In this document: piece by piece, positions 6,449 through 11,940 of the stretch
Numbering within the stretch: the stretch's first letter is position 1
How the letters are laid out: every line of letters begins with the position of its first letter
NCBI GenBank assembly: GCA_937900125.1
Contig: CALCEK010000063.1
Coordinates: forward strand, 1-11,940
From: an uncultured Treponema sp.
Lineage (GTDB): Bacteria > Spirochaetota > Spirochaetia > Treponematales > Treponemataceae
Reading direction: 5' to 3'
DNA length: 11,940 nt
The notes under the pieces: model-generated
The model's input: only the letters and a program-made list of their open reading frames with translations
Databases searched by the model: none
What the model was told of the DNA's origin: nothing
Translations under genes and position numbers: made by a program

Positions 6449-7160
6449 TTTTAAGATATTCCCTCCCTTTTACAACAAAAACTAAACTTAAAGCCGCCGC
6501 TGTTGCCGTAATTATTATCCACGCGGAAGGAAGAATAGAAAATCGGTAAAGCAAAATTGCAACAAGGCAACAAAAAGAACCAACAAGTGGAGAAAAAATA
6601 TTTTTTGTTTTAGAAATCTGCTCGGTTAGGATAACAACAAAAAGTGCCGTAAGCGCAAAATCAATGTTATCCAAAATATGCGAAAGTCCGTGCCGTTCAA
6701 GAATCGTGCATAAAAGCGAACCGATAATAGTTCCCAAAATCCAATATGCCTGATTCAAAAATGAAATGTAAAAGTAGAATTCCGTTTTTGAAATACGATT
6801 TGGCACTTCAAGCGAGGCAAGTAGCGCGTAAGTTTCATCTGTAAGCGCAAAAATTAAATACGGTTTTGCTTTTCCCGTTCCCTTGAATTTTTCAATCAGC
6901 GAAAGTCCATACACAATATGCCGAATGTTCACAAAAAATTCCGTCAAGGCAATCTGAAAAACTCCCAATCCAGCGGTAAAAAGCCCCACCGCAGTATATT
7001 GCCCCGCCCCCGTATACATAAAAACGCTCATAAAAAGCGCGAGCGACCAATGGTATCCCGCTTGAACCATCATCACGCCAAAGGGAATTCCAATTGAAAC
7101 GTAACCAAAAAAAATCGGAATCGTTATTTTAAAAGCTTCAAAAAATACATTTTTATTCAT
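6441..7160 (-). CDS. azlC: AzlC-family large subunit of branched-chain amino acid exporter
   Basis: This 239-residue polytopic protein contains AzlC signatures: GYVSIGIPFGVMMVQAG near the N-terminus, the block from YTGAGQY to FFVNIRHIVYGLSL (Gly-rich segment plus conserved VN.RH), and FALTDETYAL in the middle. The reading frame stays open upstream to 7379, but that would add 73 residues of Cys/Arg-rich sequence running through the divergent promoter region and into the ompA-like gene. ATG 7160 gives the normal family length and N-terminus. No SD precedes it; a TATAGT box ends 10 nt upstream. It forms an overlapping two-gene unit with azlD. Confidence 0.87.
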   Translation of the reverse strand: MNKNVFFEAFKITIPIFFGYVSIGIPFGVMMVQAGYHWSLALFMSVFMYTGAGQYTAVGLFTAGLGVFQIALTEFFVNIRHIVYGLSLIEKFKGTGKAKPYLIFALTDETYALLASLEVPNRISKTEFYFYISFLNQAYWILGTIIGSLLCTILERHGLSHILDNIDFALTALFVVILTEQISKTKNIFSPLVGSFCCLVAILLYRFSILPSAWIIITATAAALSLVFVVKGREYLKND

Positions 7161-7170
7161 CAAAAAAAAG

Positions 7171-7176
7171 ACTATA
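7171..7176 (-). promoter_or_regulatory. -10 box of azlC (near-leaderless)
   Basis: TATAGT (7176-7171 on the minus strand) is followed by a ten-nt T-rich stretch and ATG. The predicted start leaves a leader of about 4 nt with no SD. A weak -35-like TTGCGG (7197-7192) lies 15 nt upstream. Confidence 0.45.
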
Positions 7177-7256
7177 CCTAAAAGCCTTGTTCCGCAAGAC
7201 CGCCCGCAATTTTTCCGCTTTCCTACGGGTAAAATCCGAAGAATCCGCGCGTGTTG

Positions 7257-7285
7257 TGGACAGTGGCCAAAAAGTTCGTTAAAAT
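7257..7285 (+). promoter_or_regulatory. Promoter of the OmpA-C protein gene
   Basis: TGGACA (7257-7262), a 17-nt spacer and TAAAAT (7280-7285) match sigma-70 elements at five of six positions each. The predicted start near 7292 gives a leader of about 32 nt with a strong SD, AGGAGG (7314-7319), 4 nt from the ATG. Confidence 0.55.
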
Positions 7286-7323
7286 AAATTAGGAATTTCT
7301 TTAACAACAGCACAGGAGGTTTT

Positions 7324-8601
7324 ATGAAAAAGCATTTGTTTGCAATTTTCGCGCTCTTTTTTGCATTAGGAAAAATCATTTTTGCCCAAGAAAATTATGA
7401 CACGAGCGGCTCTCCTGTTGCCTTTGCGTTTAAATATCAAAAAGGGGATTCTTACCGCATTCTTTCGACCGTAGAAGAAGACGTTTTTGTAAATATGCGA
7501 TTCAGCCATCACTCGCAAATCATAAATCGTGTTAGCGCGACAGTTACAGACGCAAAACGCGGAAGTGGCACAATCGACAGCACTTTTATGACCTCCGAAC
7601 AATCGGTTGGAAGCACAAACTATTCAACATTTTCGTGGGGCGAAGAATACCACAGCATTTTTACGCGGAATGCACTGGGGGTATACACAATAAGCGATGA
7701 ATATTTTATGCCGACAGTGCGCGATGTTCCTGTTTTTTCTGGAAGGAAGGTTTCTCCTGGCGAATCCTGGACAGCGCAGGGGCATGAGGCACACGATTTA
7801 CGGCAAAGTTTTGGACTTTCTTCCCCGTACAAGGTTCCCTTTACAGCAGAATACACTTATCTAGGAACAATTCCGCGCGTAAGTTCACAAACAGGGCAGA
7901 ACGCCTCTAAAAACAAGCGCGATGTTCTCCACGTTATAAAAGTTCACTACAATTTGTATTCCGAAAGCCCCAACCTTTCTGCGCTTCCAGGCAATGATTA
8001 TCCGCAAACCACAATGGGCTACAGCGAAGAATTAATCTATTGGGACGCCGAAAAAGGCGCAATCGACCATTACACTGAAAATTTTAGGATTTTAATGGAA
8101 ACCGCTTACGGCTATCTTTACGAGTTTAGGGGAACTGCCCGCGCCGAAGTTACTGATTTTGAGAGAACGTCCACAAAAGAAAATGTTGACTTAATTTCAA
8201 GCCAAATTAAAGACATGGGAATTTCAAACGTAACGGTCAGACAAGGCGAAAAAGGTTTAACGCTTTCTTTGGAAGACATAAAATTTAAGCCCGACAGCGC
8301 AGAACTTTTAGAAAGCGAAAAAATCAAAATTGAACAAATTGCGCAAATTCTAAAAGCCTACCCAAACAACGACATTTTAATCGGGGGACACACGGCTCTT
8401 GCGGGAACTCAAGAAGAACGGCAAATCTTGAGTGAAGAAAGGGCAAATGCTGTAGCCGACTATCTTTTAAATTTGGGAGTTCGCGACCACTACCACGTTT
8501 TTACGCAAGGTTTCGGGGCAACTCAGCCCATTGCGCCAAATAGCACAGAGGCAGGAAAAGCAAAAAATCGGCGGGTTGAAATTATAATCTTGGATAAATG
8601 A
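7324..8601 (+). CDS. Envelope protein with C-terminal OmpA-like domain lacking the ligand Asp
   Basis: This 425-residue exported protein has a signal peptide (MKKHLFAIFALFFALGKIIFA|Q, cleavage after about 21), an N-terminal beta-rich region of about 270 residues that I cannot assign, and an OmpA-C domain (about 310-425). The domain starts LEDIKFKPDSAELLESEK and ends with GFGATQPIAPN followed by KNRRVEIIIL. OmpA-C domains bind the meso-DAP of peptidoglycan using an Asp in GHTD and an Arg in LSxxRA 15 residues later. Here the Arg is kept (R373) but the Asp is Ala (A358, in GGHTALAG). The treponemal protein Tp0624, with an altered OmpA-like domain, is a possible relative; this is a recollection and not a search result. 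The spacing upstream and strong SD make the start secure. It overlaps the next ORF by ATGA. Confidence 0.85.
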   Translation: MKKHLFAIFALFFALGKIIFAQENYDTSGSPVAFAFKYQKGDSYRILSTVEEDVFVNMRFSHHSQIINRVSATVTDAKRGSGTIDSTFMTSEQSVGSTNYSTFSWGEEYHSIFTRNALGVYTISDEYFMPTVRDVPVFSGRKVSPGESWTAQGHEAHDLRQSFGLSSPYKVPFTAEYTYLGTIPRVSSQTGQNASKNKRDVLHVIKVHYNLYSESPNLSALPGNDYPQTTMGYSEELIYWDAEKGAIDHYTENFRILMETAYGYLYEFRGTARAEVTDFERTSTKENVDLISSQIKDMGISNVTVRQGEKGLTLSLEDIKFKPDSAELLESEKIKIEQIAQILKAYPNNDILIGGHTALAGTQEERQILSEERANAVADYLLNLGVRDHYHVFTQGFGATQPIAPNSTEAGKAKNRRVEIIILDK

Positions 8602-8975
8602 AGCTTAATTTTTTCTTAAAACGAATTACATTTTTATGGATTTTAGCTTTTTCTCAAATTTTTGCAAGCCAAACACGATTTGTGCCTCGCTTTTTTGAAA
8701 CGAATTTTTTTGTTCAACAAATGCAAGAAAGCGGGGAATGTCGCGATTGCAGCAAAGATTCTTTTTGTAAAATATTCCAGGCAATTTGTTTTGAAAACGA
8801 TTTTGATATATTCGATTCGCTTGAATTAAAGGAATTTTTGTTTTTTCCTTCGATTTTTTGTTTAAAAAAGACACAAAAAAATTCCTCCGTTCAAGTTTTT
8901 CCCTCAAATCGCAAATTCCCTACCGAAAAATCACAATACCAATTGCAAATTATCCTAAAACAAACGCTTTTTTAA
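8598..8975 (+). CDS. Small exported Cys-containing protein, unrecognised (ATGA-coupled to the OmpA-C gene)
   Basis: This is a 125-residue ORF whose ATG overlaps the upstream TGA as ATGA, the classic arrangement for translational coupling. The N-terminus MKLNFFLKRITFLWILAFSQIFA looks like a signal peptide with cleavage near residue 23. The mature part has five Cys, four of them clustered (C48, C51, C57, C64, with C88 later), many Phe and a basic C-terminal third. I do not recognise it. It has only a weak SD of its own, as expected for a coupled gene. A 93-codon ORF exists on the other strand but has no SD or context. The Phe richness partly reflects the T-rich DNA, so a non-coding spacer remains possible. 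Confidence 0.5.
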   Translation: MKLNFFLKRITFLWILAFSQIFASQTRFVPRFFETNFFVQQMQESGECRDCSKDSFCKIFQAICFENDFDIFDSLELKEFLFFPSIFCLKKTQKNSSVQVFPSNRKFPTEKSQYQLQIILKQTLF

Positions 8976-9022
8976 AATCCTTTTTCGCAAAATATTCTTA
9001 AAATTATCTTAAGGAGAAAATT

Positions 9023-9469
9023 ATGAAAGAAATAAAGGATTTAGGAATCAGCGTTTCCGCAATCGAAATAAATTTATCTTCGGAATCAAAAGAAGATTTG
9101 CTTGACAAAATGATTTTATTGCTTTCAAAAACAAGCCACGTAAAATCCGCAAGCATTTTAAAACAAGACATTTTACACCGCGAATCCTTAGGCAACACAG
9201 ATTTAGGCGAACAGCTTTCAGTGCCACACGCATTTTCCGCTGGTGTTGACGATTTTTGCGCAGCAATCGCAGTTACTGCGGACAAAAAAATCTGTCTGTT
9301 AACAGCTTGGAACGAACACACCGACAAAAATCTAAAGCGAATGGCAACGCTAATAGAACTTTTCCAAAAGAAAGAGCTTTGCAAAAAAATCCTAAGCGCA
9401 AAAACCGCCCAAGAACTTTACGCTACCCTTTCTAGCGAATTTGAGCGATATTTTACGCCTGCCCCGTAA
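9023..9469 (+). CDS. ptsN: PTS EIIA domain protein, PtsN (EIIA-Ntr)-like regulator
   Basis: This 148-residue single-domain protein matches the PTS EIIA type-2 fold. LLDKMILLLSKTSHVKSASILKQDILHRESLG leads into LGEQLSVPHAFS, the site motif with the phosphorylatable His69 (PtsN proteins have IPH). The C-terminal helices LKRMATLIELFQ and LCKKILSAKTAQELYATL correspond to the closing LA.....L.....L..a.s.eel segment. No EIIB/EIIC or HPr is nearby, so a regulatory role within a phosphorelay is inferred; treponemes are known to carry PtsN/HPr-type proteins without sugar permeases. SD AAGGAG is 6 nt upstream of the ATG. The end overlaps the convergent trpA by 17 nt. It could share a transcript with the two upstream genes; I see no convincing promoter in 8976-9022. 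Confidence 0.82.
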   Translation: MKEIKDLGISVSAIEINLSSESKEDLLDKMILLLSKTSHVKSASILKQDILHRESLGNTDLGEQLSVPHAFSAGVDDFCAAIAVTADKKICLLTAWNEHTDKNLKRMATLIELFQKKELCKKILSAKTAQELYATLSSEFERYFTPAP

Positions 9470-10211
9470 GTTCAAGGGCTTTTTGCTTAACTTCAGAAAA
9501 AAGAGCGTCTTTGTCCGTTTGATTTTTTGTAATTATGCGGACAAAAACGCTTCCTGCAACAATCGCTTCTACAGCTGGGGCTAACAGTTTGGCTTGATTT
9601 CCGTCATTTATGCCAAAACCACCGTAAACTTTGCTTCCGCCAGAACTAACTGCGCTTAAAAAATCGAGCGTTTTAGAGTCGATTGTTGTTTGGCTTCCAG
9701 TAATTCCTGTGCGAAGCGCGGCATAAATGTGTGTAAATCCCGCAAATGCCAGTTTGTGAAGCCGTTCCGCACTCATACTAGGAGCCGCAACGGGAATATT
9801 TTCCATACCATATTTTTTGCAAGATTCTGTAAGTCCTTCATCAAAATCAAAAGGCAAATCGGGAATAATCAATCCCTTTACACCGCACTCGGCTGCCCTT
9901 TTGCAAAAAGAATCAACGCCTGGCGTAAAAACAAGAGAGCCGTAACTCATTATATAAAGCGTAATTTGCGGAAAAGCCTTGTGGAGTTTAGCGATAAAAT
10001 TAAGCCCGTCTTGCGTTTTGTAAGACCGAGAAAGAACTTTTGTACACGCACCCTGAATTGCCTCGCCATCGGCACTGGGGTCGCTAAAGGGAAGTTGTAT
10101 TTCCAAAATCTCCGCTCCGCCAGCAACAAGTGCTTGTGCCGCAACAAATGCGTCCTCATCGCTCGGATACCCCGCTACCAAATGACTCATCAGTTTTATT
10201 TTGTTTTCCAT
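9453..10211 (-). CDS. trpA: Tryptophan synthase alpha chain
   Basis: This 252-residue protein cleaves indole-3-glycerol phosphate to indole and glyceraldehyde-3-phosphate, normally in complex with TrpB. Hallmarks: HLVAGYPS at the N-terminus, LEIQLPFSDPSADGEAIQ with the catalytic pair Glu37 and Asp48 (equivalent to enteric Glu49 and Asp60, same 11-residue spacing), IIPDLPFDF, YAALRTGITGSQ (loop 6 region), and the phosphate-binding GGFGI and AGSVFV segments. An in-frame ATG at 10247 would begin inside the -35 box of an excellent promoter and add 12 residues not seen in the family; ATG 10211 is preferred. No other trp gene lies in the window, so it is an orphan here. The start seems leaderless. 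Its 3' end overlaps the convergent PtsN-like gene by 17 nt. Confidence 0.93.
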   Translation of the reverse strand: MENKIKLMSHLVAGYPSDEDAFVAAQALVAGGAEILEIQLPFSDPSADGEAIQGACTKVLSRSYKTQDGLNFIAKLHKAFPQITLYIMSYGSLVFTPGVDSFCKRAAECGVKGLIIPDLPFDFDEGLTESCKKYGMENIPVAAPSMSAERLHKLAFAGFTHIYAALRTGITGSQTTIDSKTLDFLSAVSSGGSKVYGGFGINDGNQAKLLAPAVEAIVAGSVFVRIITKNQTDKDALFSEVKQKALELTGQA

Positions 10212-10218
10212 AAAAAAA

Positions 10219-10247
10219 AGTATAGCGACCTCTTTTGTTTCTGTCAA
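10219..10247 (-). promoter_or_regulatory. Near-consensus promoter of trpA, transcription start at the start codon
   Basis: On the minus strand TTGACA (10247-10242), exactly 17 nt, then TATACT (10224-10219) and seven Ts before ATG 10211. The expected +1 falls at about 10212, so the mRNA should be leaderless or carry one or two extra bases. There is no SD; a GAGGT sequence lies within the promoter spacer. Confidence 0.8.
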
Positions 10248-10294
10248 TAGAAGCAGATAATTCTGTTTTTTGTGATTTTTTTAACTTGATTCAA

Positions 10295-10387
10295 GGCGGC
10301 GGGCGACTAAGCAAACACCGCGTTTGTTTTCTAGCAAAATTAAAATTTTCTTAAAAAACTAAAAATGGACTTTCCATGCCCGCCGCC
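10295..10387. repeat. GC-rich boxes in the trpA-flaB spacer (copy 1 of a spaced repeat)
   Basis: In otherwise AT-rich DNA, GGCGGCGGGC (10295-10304) is the exact reverse complement of GCCCGCCGCC (10378-10387), 73 nt apart. Within it GGCGGC, 12 nt, AAACACCGC (10295-10321) recurs with identical spacing at 11890-11916. A small dyad ATGGA-ctt-TCCAT also lies just before 10378. The rest of 10250-10420 shows no gene. Confidence 0.55.
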
Positions 10388-10422
10388 ACCGCACTCAGAA
10401 GATTCAGGTTTATCTTCAGAAC

Positions 10423-10448
10423 AAAAAAAAACCTCCCAAATCGGGAGG
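10423..10448 (-). terminator. Rho-independent terminator of flaB
   Basis: On the minus strand CCTCCC-gattt-GGGAGG (10448-10432) is followed by nine Ts (10431-10423), a textbook intrinsic terminator about 40 nt after the flaB stop. Confidence 0.93.
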
Positions 10449-10465
10449 CATTCTCGCATTGAACT

Positions 10466-10480
10466 GGGGGAAAATCCCCC
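10466..10480 (-). repeat. Second 3' hairpin between the flaB stop and its terminator
   Basis: GGGGG-atttt-CCCCC on the minus strand lies 6 nt after the flaB stop. No U-tract follows, so it more likely caps and stabilises the 3' end of a highly expressed mRNA than terminates it. Confidence 0.65.
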
Positions 10481-10486
10481 ATACAA

Positions 10487-11347
10487 CTACTGGAGCAAAG
10501 AAAGAACGTTCTGTGAACTCTGGTTTGCTTGAGCAAGCATTGCGGTTCCAGCCTGAGAAAGAATGTTGTTCTTTGTAAAGTCAACCATCTCAGAAGCCAT
10601 ATCGGTGTCGCGAATGCGGCTTTCAGCAGCCTGAAGATTTTCAGCTCCAATGTCAAGACCTTTAACTGTCATTTCAAGGCGGTTCTGGTATGCACCAAGG
10701 TCAGCGCGCTGTTTGTTAATCTTCTTGATTGCTTCGTCAAGAGTTCCGATTGCGCGGTTAGCATCATCGGGAAGAGCAAGAGAAAGGATTTCCTCTGTTC
10801 CAACATTGCGAAGTCCAAGAGAAGAAGCGGTCATTGTGCCGATAAACACCTGTGAGCGTTGATCCATATTTGCACCAATGTGAAGCCACATTGAACCAGT
10901 TACGCTGTTTTCACCAGTTGGGCGAGCAAAACGACCAGTAAGCATATTCATACCGTTGAACTGAGCGTGGCTTGCGATGCGGTCAACTTCAGCAATCAAA
11001 GAAGAAACTTCAACCTGAATCATCATGCGGTCTTCATCTGTGTAGATTCCGTTTGATGATTGAACGGCGAGTTCGCGGATTCTCTGAATTACATCTTCTG
11101 TTTCCTGAAGATAGCCTTCAGTTGTCTGAATGAAAGAAATACCATTCTGAGCATTCTCAGAAGCCTTGTTCAAGCCACGAATCTGGCTGCGCATTTTTTC
11201 AGAAACAGCAAGTCCTGAAGCATCGTCACCTGCGCGATTGATTTTAAGACCAGAAGAAAGTTTTTCCATATTCTTCTGTTTGTTGGTTTCGGTCAAACCT
11301 TCTGAACGCTGTGCAAACATAGCACTCATGTTGTGATTGATAACCAT
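10487..11347 (-). CDS. flaB: Periplasmic flagellar filament core protein FlaB
   Basis: This 286-residue flagellin is of the Treponema FlaB type. It starts MVINHNMSAMFAQRS and has KLSSGLKINRAGDDASGLAV, the flagellin D0/D1 N-terminal signature, a short central part (FNGMNMLTGRF to SMWLHIGANMDQR) without variable D2/D3 domains, and the C-terminal D1/D0 block from NRLEMTVKGLDIGAENLQAA to MLAQANQSSQNVLSLLQ. Length equals known FlaB proteins. It has no signal peptide, consistent with export by the flagellar type III system into the periplasm, where it forms the endoflagellar core. SD GAGGAG is about 8 nt upstream. A sigma-28-like promoter, a leader of about 80 nt and a strong terminator suggest a monocistronic, highly expressed unit. 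Treponemes usually have several flaB paralogues; which one this is cannot be told here. Confidence 0.96.
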   Translation of the reverse strand: MVINHNMSAMFAQRSEGLTETNKQKNMEKLSSGLKINRAGDDASGLAVSEKMRSQIRGLNKASENAQNGISFIQTTEGYLQETEDVIQRIRELAVQSSNGIYTDEDRMMIQVEVSSLIAEVDRIASHAQFNGMNMLTGRFARPTGENSVTGSMWLHIGANMDQRSQVFIGTMTASSLGLRNVGTEEILSLALPDDANRAIGTLDEAIKKINKQRADLGAYQNRLEMTVKGLDIGAENLQAAESRIRDTDMASEMVDFTKNNILSQAGTAMLAQANQSSQNVLSLLQ

Positions 11348-11385
11348 AATGTATCTCCTCTAACTATGATTTTCAGAGTTACAGT

Positions 11386-11403
11386 CAAACATTACTATGT
11401 TTG
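11386..11403 (-). promoter_or_regulatory. Hairpin in the flaB 5' leader
   Basis: CAAACAT-agta-ATGTTTG is a perfect 7-bp stem with a 4-nt loop, about 40 nt before the flaB start codon. A GC-rich stretch (GGTAAACCCGGGGGGC on the minus strand) precedes it. It may stabilise the mRNA or be part of translational control; no specific riboswitch or CsrA motif is evident besides the GGA of the SD. Confidence 0.5.
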
Positions 11404-11436
11404 CTGCCCCCCGGGTTTACCACCCTTATATTTTTA

Positions 11437-11463
11437 ATTTCGGCTTTTAGCAAAACGACTTTA
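11437..11463 (-). promoter_or_regulatory. Sigma-28 (FliA)-type promoter of flaB
   Basis: On the minus strand TAAA (11463-11460), exactly 15 nt, then GCCGAAAT (11444-11437). This matches the sigma-28 consensus TAAA-N15-GCCGATAA at all of the -35 and six of eight -10 positions. The predicted start near 11430 gives a leader of about 80 nt. Confidence 0.82.
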
Positions 11464-11520
11464 GAGAATTCGTAAAAAATTTGTAATTTTTTTATCTCCG
11501 TTTGCATTCACTAATGAAAA

Positions 11521-11862
11521 CTACGCACGCTGGATGTTGTAGATTCCCGACCAGCTGAACTTGACATTCGACTGTGGAAGAGAAGACCATTTTCCGCCAC
11601 GAATTTCCTATAGGAGTTCATCTTGTCGCAGCAGATATCCGTCCCCGATTTTATCCGCCCATGTTATGCAATGCGTCAAGGATTTTCTGCCGCCAGTAGA
11701 ACGATGCGTCAGGTCGATTCCGCAGATTGCCACCGAATACGGTGATTTCGTTCAGCTCCTTTTTTGTAAGTTTTTTAGTTCCCTGCTATCTCTTGTGCGG
11801 TCATTTTTTACTTCTACGATGGAATTTTAGTAGATTTCATTCTTTTGTGCAAACAGAGCCAT
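11521..11862 (-). pseudogene. Decayed small protein gene, family not recognised
   Basis: No intact frame exists, but consecutive pieces in two frames read as one protein of about 112 residues. ATG 11862 opens MALFAQKNEIY, then TAA (11827-11829), then NSIVEVKNDRTRDSRELKNL. Loss of one base in the A-run at 11760-11765 (minus-strand As) is needed to explain the switch to QKKELNEITVFGG, NLRNRPDASFYWRQK and ILDALHNM. An extra G at 11658-11660 then returns it to the first frame as ADKIGDGYLLRQDELL, followed by TAG (11608-11610), EIRGGKWSSLPQSNVKFSWS, GIYNIQRA and the final TAG (11521-11523). Codon use (CTG, CGG, GGC) is richer in GC than in most neighbours. No SD is evident. I do not recognise the family. 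A plus-strand ORF through the same DNA (11561-11830) looks like a shadow. Confidence 0.6.
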
Positions 11863-11889
11863 TAGTTTTTCTTTTTTTAAAAGGGTTCA

Positions 11890-11924
11890 GGCGGCACACG
11901 GGGAGGAAAACACCGCCCGCCGCC
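11890..11924. repeat. GC-rich spaced repeat at right edge (copy 2)
   Basis: GGCGGC (11890-11895), 12 nt, AAACACCGC (11908-11916), overlapping GCCCGCCGCC (11915-11924). The same blocks with the same 12-nt spacing occur at 10295-10321, and the 10-mer recurs at 10378-10387. Both copies are preceded by TTCA. The inverted GGCGG/CCGCC parts could pair. The element may continue past the window. Confidence 0.55.
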
Positions 11925-11940
11925 GCAAAAGCAAGCAAGG

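Noticed and set aside
7161..7379. 73-codon N-terminal extension of azlC (open frame up to 7379)
   Set aside because: It runs through the azlC -10 box and the divergent promoter and into the ompA-like signal peptide, is Cys/Arg-rich, and lengthens AzlC well beyond the family size.
10212..10247. Upstream in-frame ATG for trpA
   Set aside because: It begins in the -35 box of a near-consensus promoter and would add residues absent from the TrpA family.
11561..11830. 89-codon plus-strand ORF over the pseudogene
   Set aside because: No SD, Ser/Arg/Cys-rich composition typical of a shadow frame, and the opposite strand gives a more coherent protein after frame repair.

Overview
The window reads as chromosomal DNA of a treponeme (Spirochaetota). 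The clearest marker is a complete FlaB periplasmic flagellin (286 residues) of the Treponema type, behind a sigma-28-like promoter. A BspA-type leucine-rich-repeat lipoprotein, relaxed spirochaetal lipoboxes, an OmpA-C protein with a treponeme-like altered peptidoglycan site, and generally AT-rich DNA with T-rich spacers fit this. I cannot name the species from the sequence.

Layout, left to right. A 5' portion of comM/yifB (minus strand) runs off the left edge and is divergent from earP, the EF-P arginine rhamnosyltransferase (1019-2278, plus). Next comes a signal-peptide-bearing, probably beta-barrel outer-membrane protein (2347-3363, plus), with a promoter and a 17-bp dyad over its predicted transcription start. 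Its terminator overlaps the end of a convergent polytopic membrane protein of the LPG-synthase-TM/UPF0104 family (3392-4393, minus). Two minus-strand lipoproteins follow, a BspA-like LRR protein and an unrecognised one, separated by a 26-bp perfect palindrome. An array of three abutting dyads (5981-6060) separates them from azlCD, a branched-chain amino acid exporter pair (6116-7160, minus).

Divergent from azlC is an OmpA-C envelope protein (7324-8601, plus). A small Cys-containing exported ORF overlaps it by ATGA, and a PTS EIIA/PtsN-like regulator follows (9023-9469). The regulator converges with and overlaps trpA (9453-10211, minus). After a spacer with GC-rich repeat boxes comes flaB (10487-11347, minus) with a double-hairpin 3' end. 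Upstream of flaB lies a decayed small gene (11521-11862, minus) that can be read as one protein only after two frame corrections and past two stops. The right edge carries a second copy of a spaced GC-rich repeat.

The genes do not form one pathway. They are housekeeping and envelope genes in short transcription units: translation (EarP), DNA uptake/recombination (ComM), envelope and lipoproteins, amino acid export and synthesis (AzlCD, TrpA), phosphotransfer regulation and motility. The most notable cross-cutting observation is that three functionally unrelated genes (earP, azlC, trpA) lack a Shine-Dalgarno sequence and have a -10-like hexamer only 7-11 nt before the ATG, which predicts leaderless or near-leaderless mRNAs. 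The other protein genes mostly have strong SD sequences. I saw no tRNA, rRNA, CRISPR array, insertion sequence or evident defence system.
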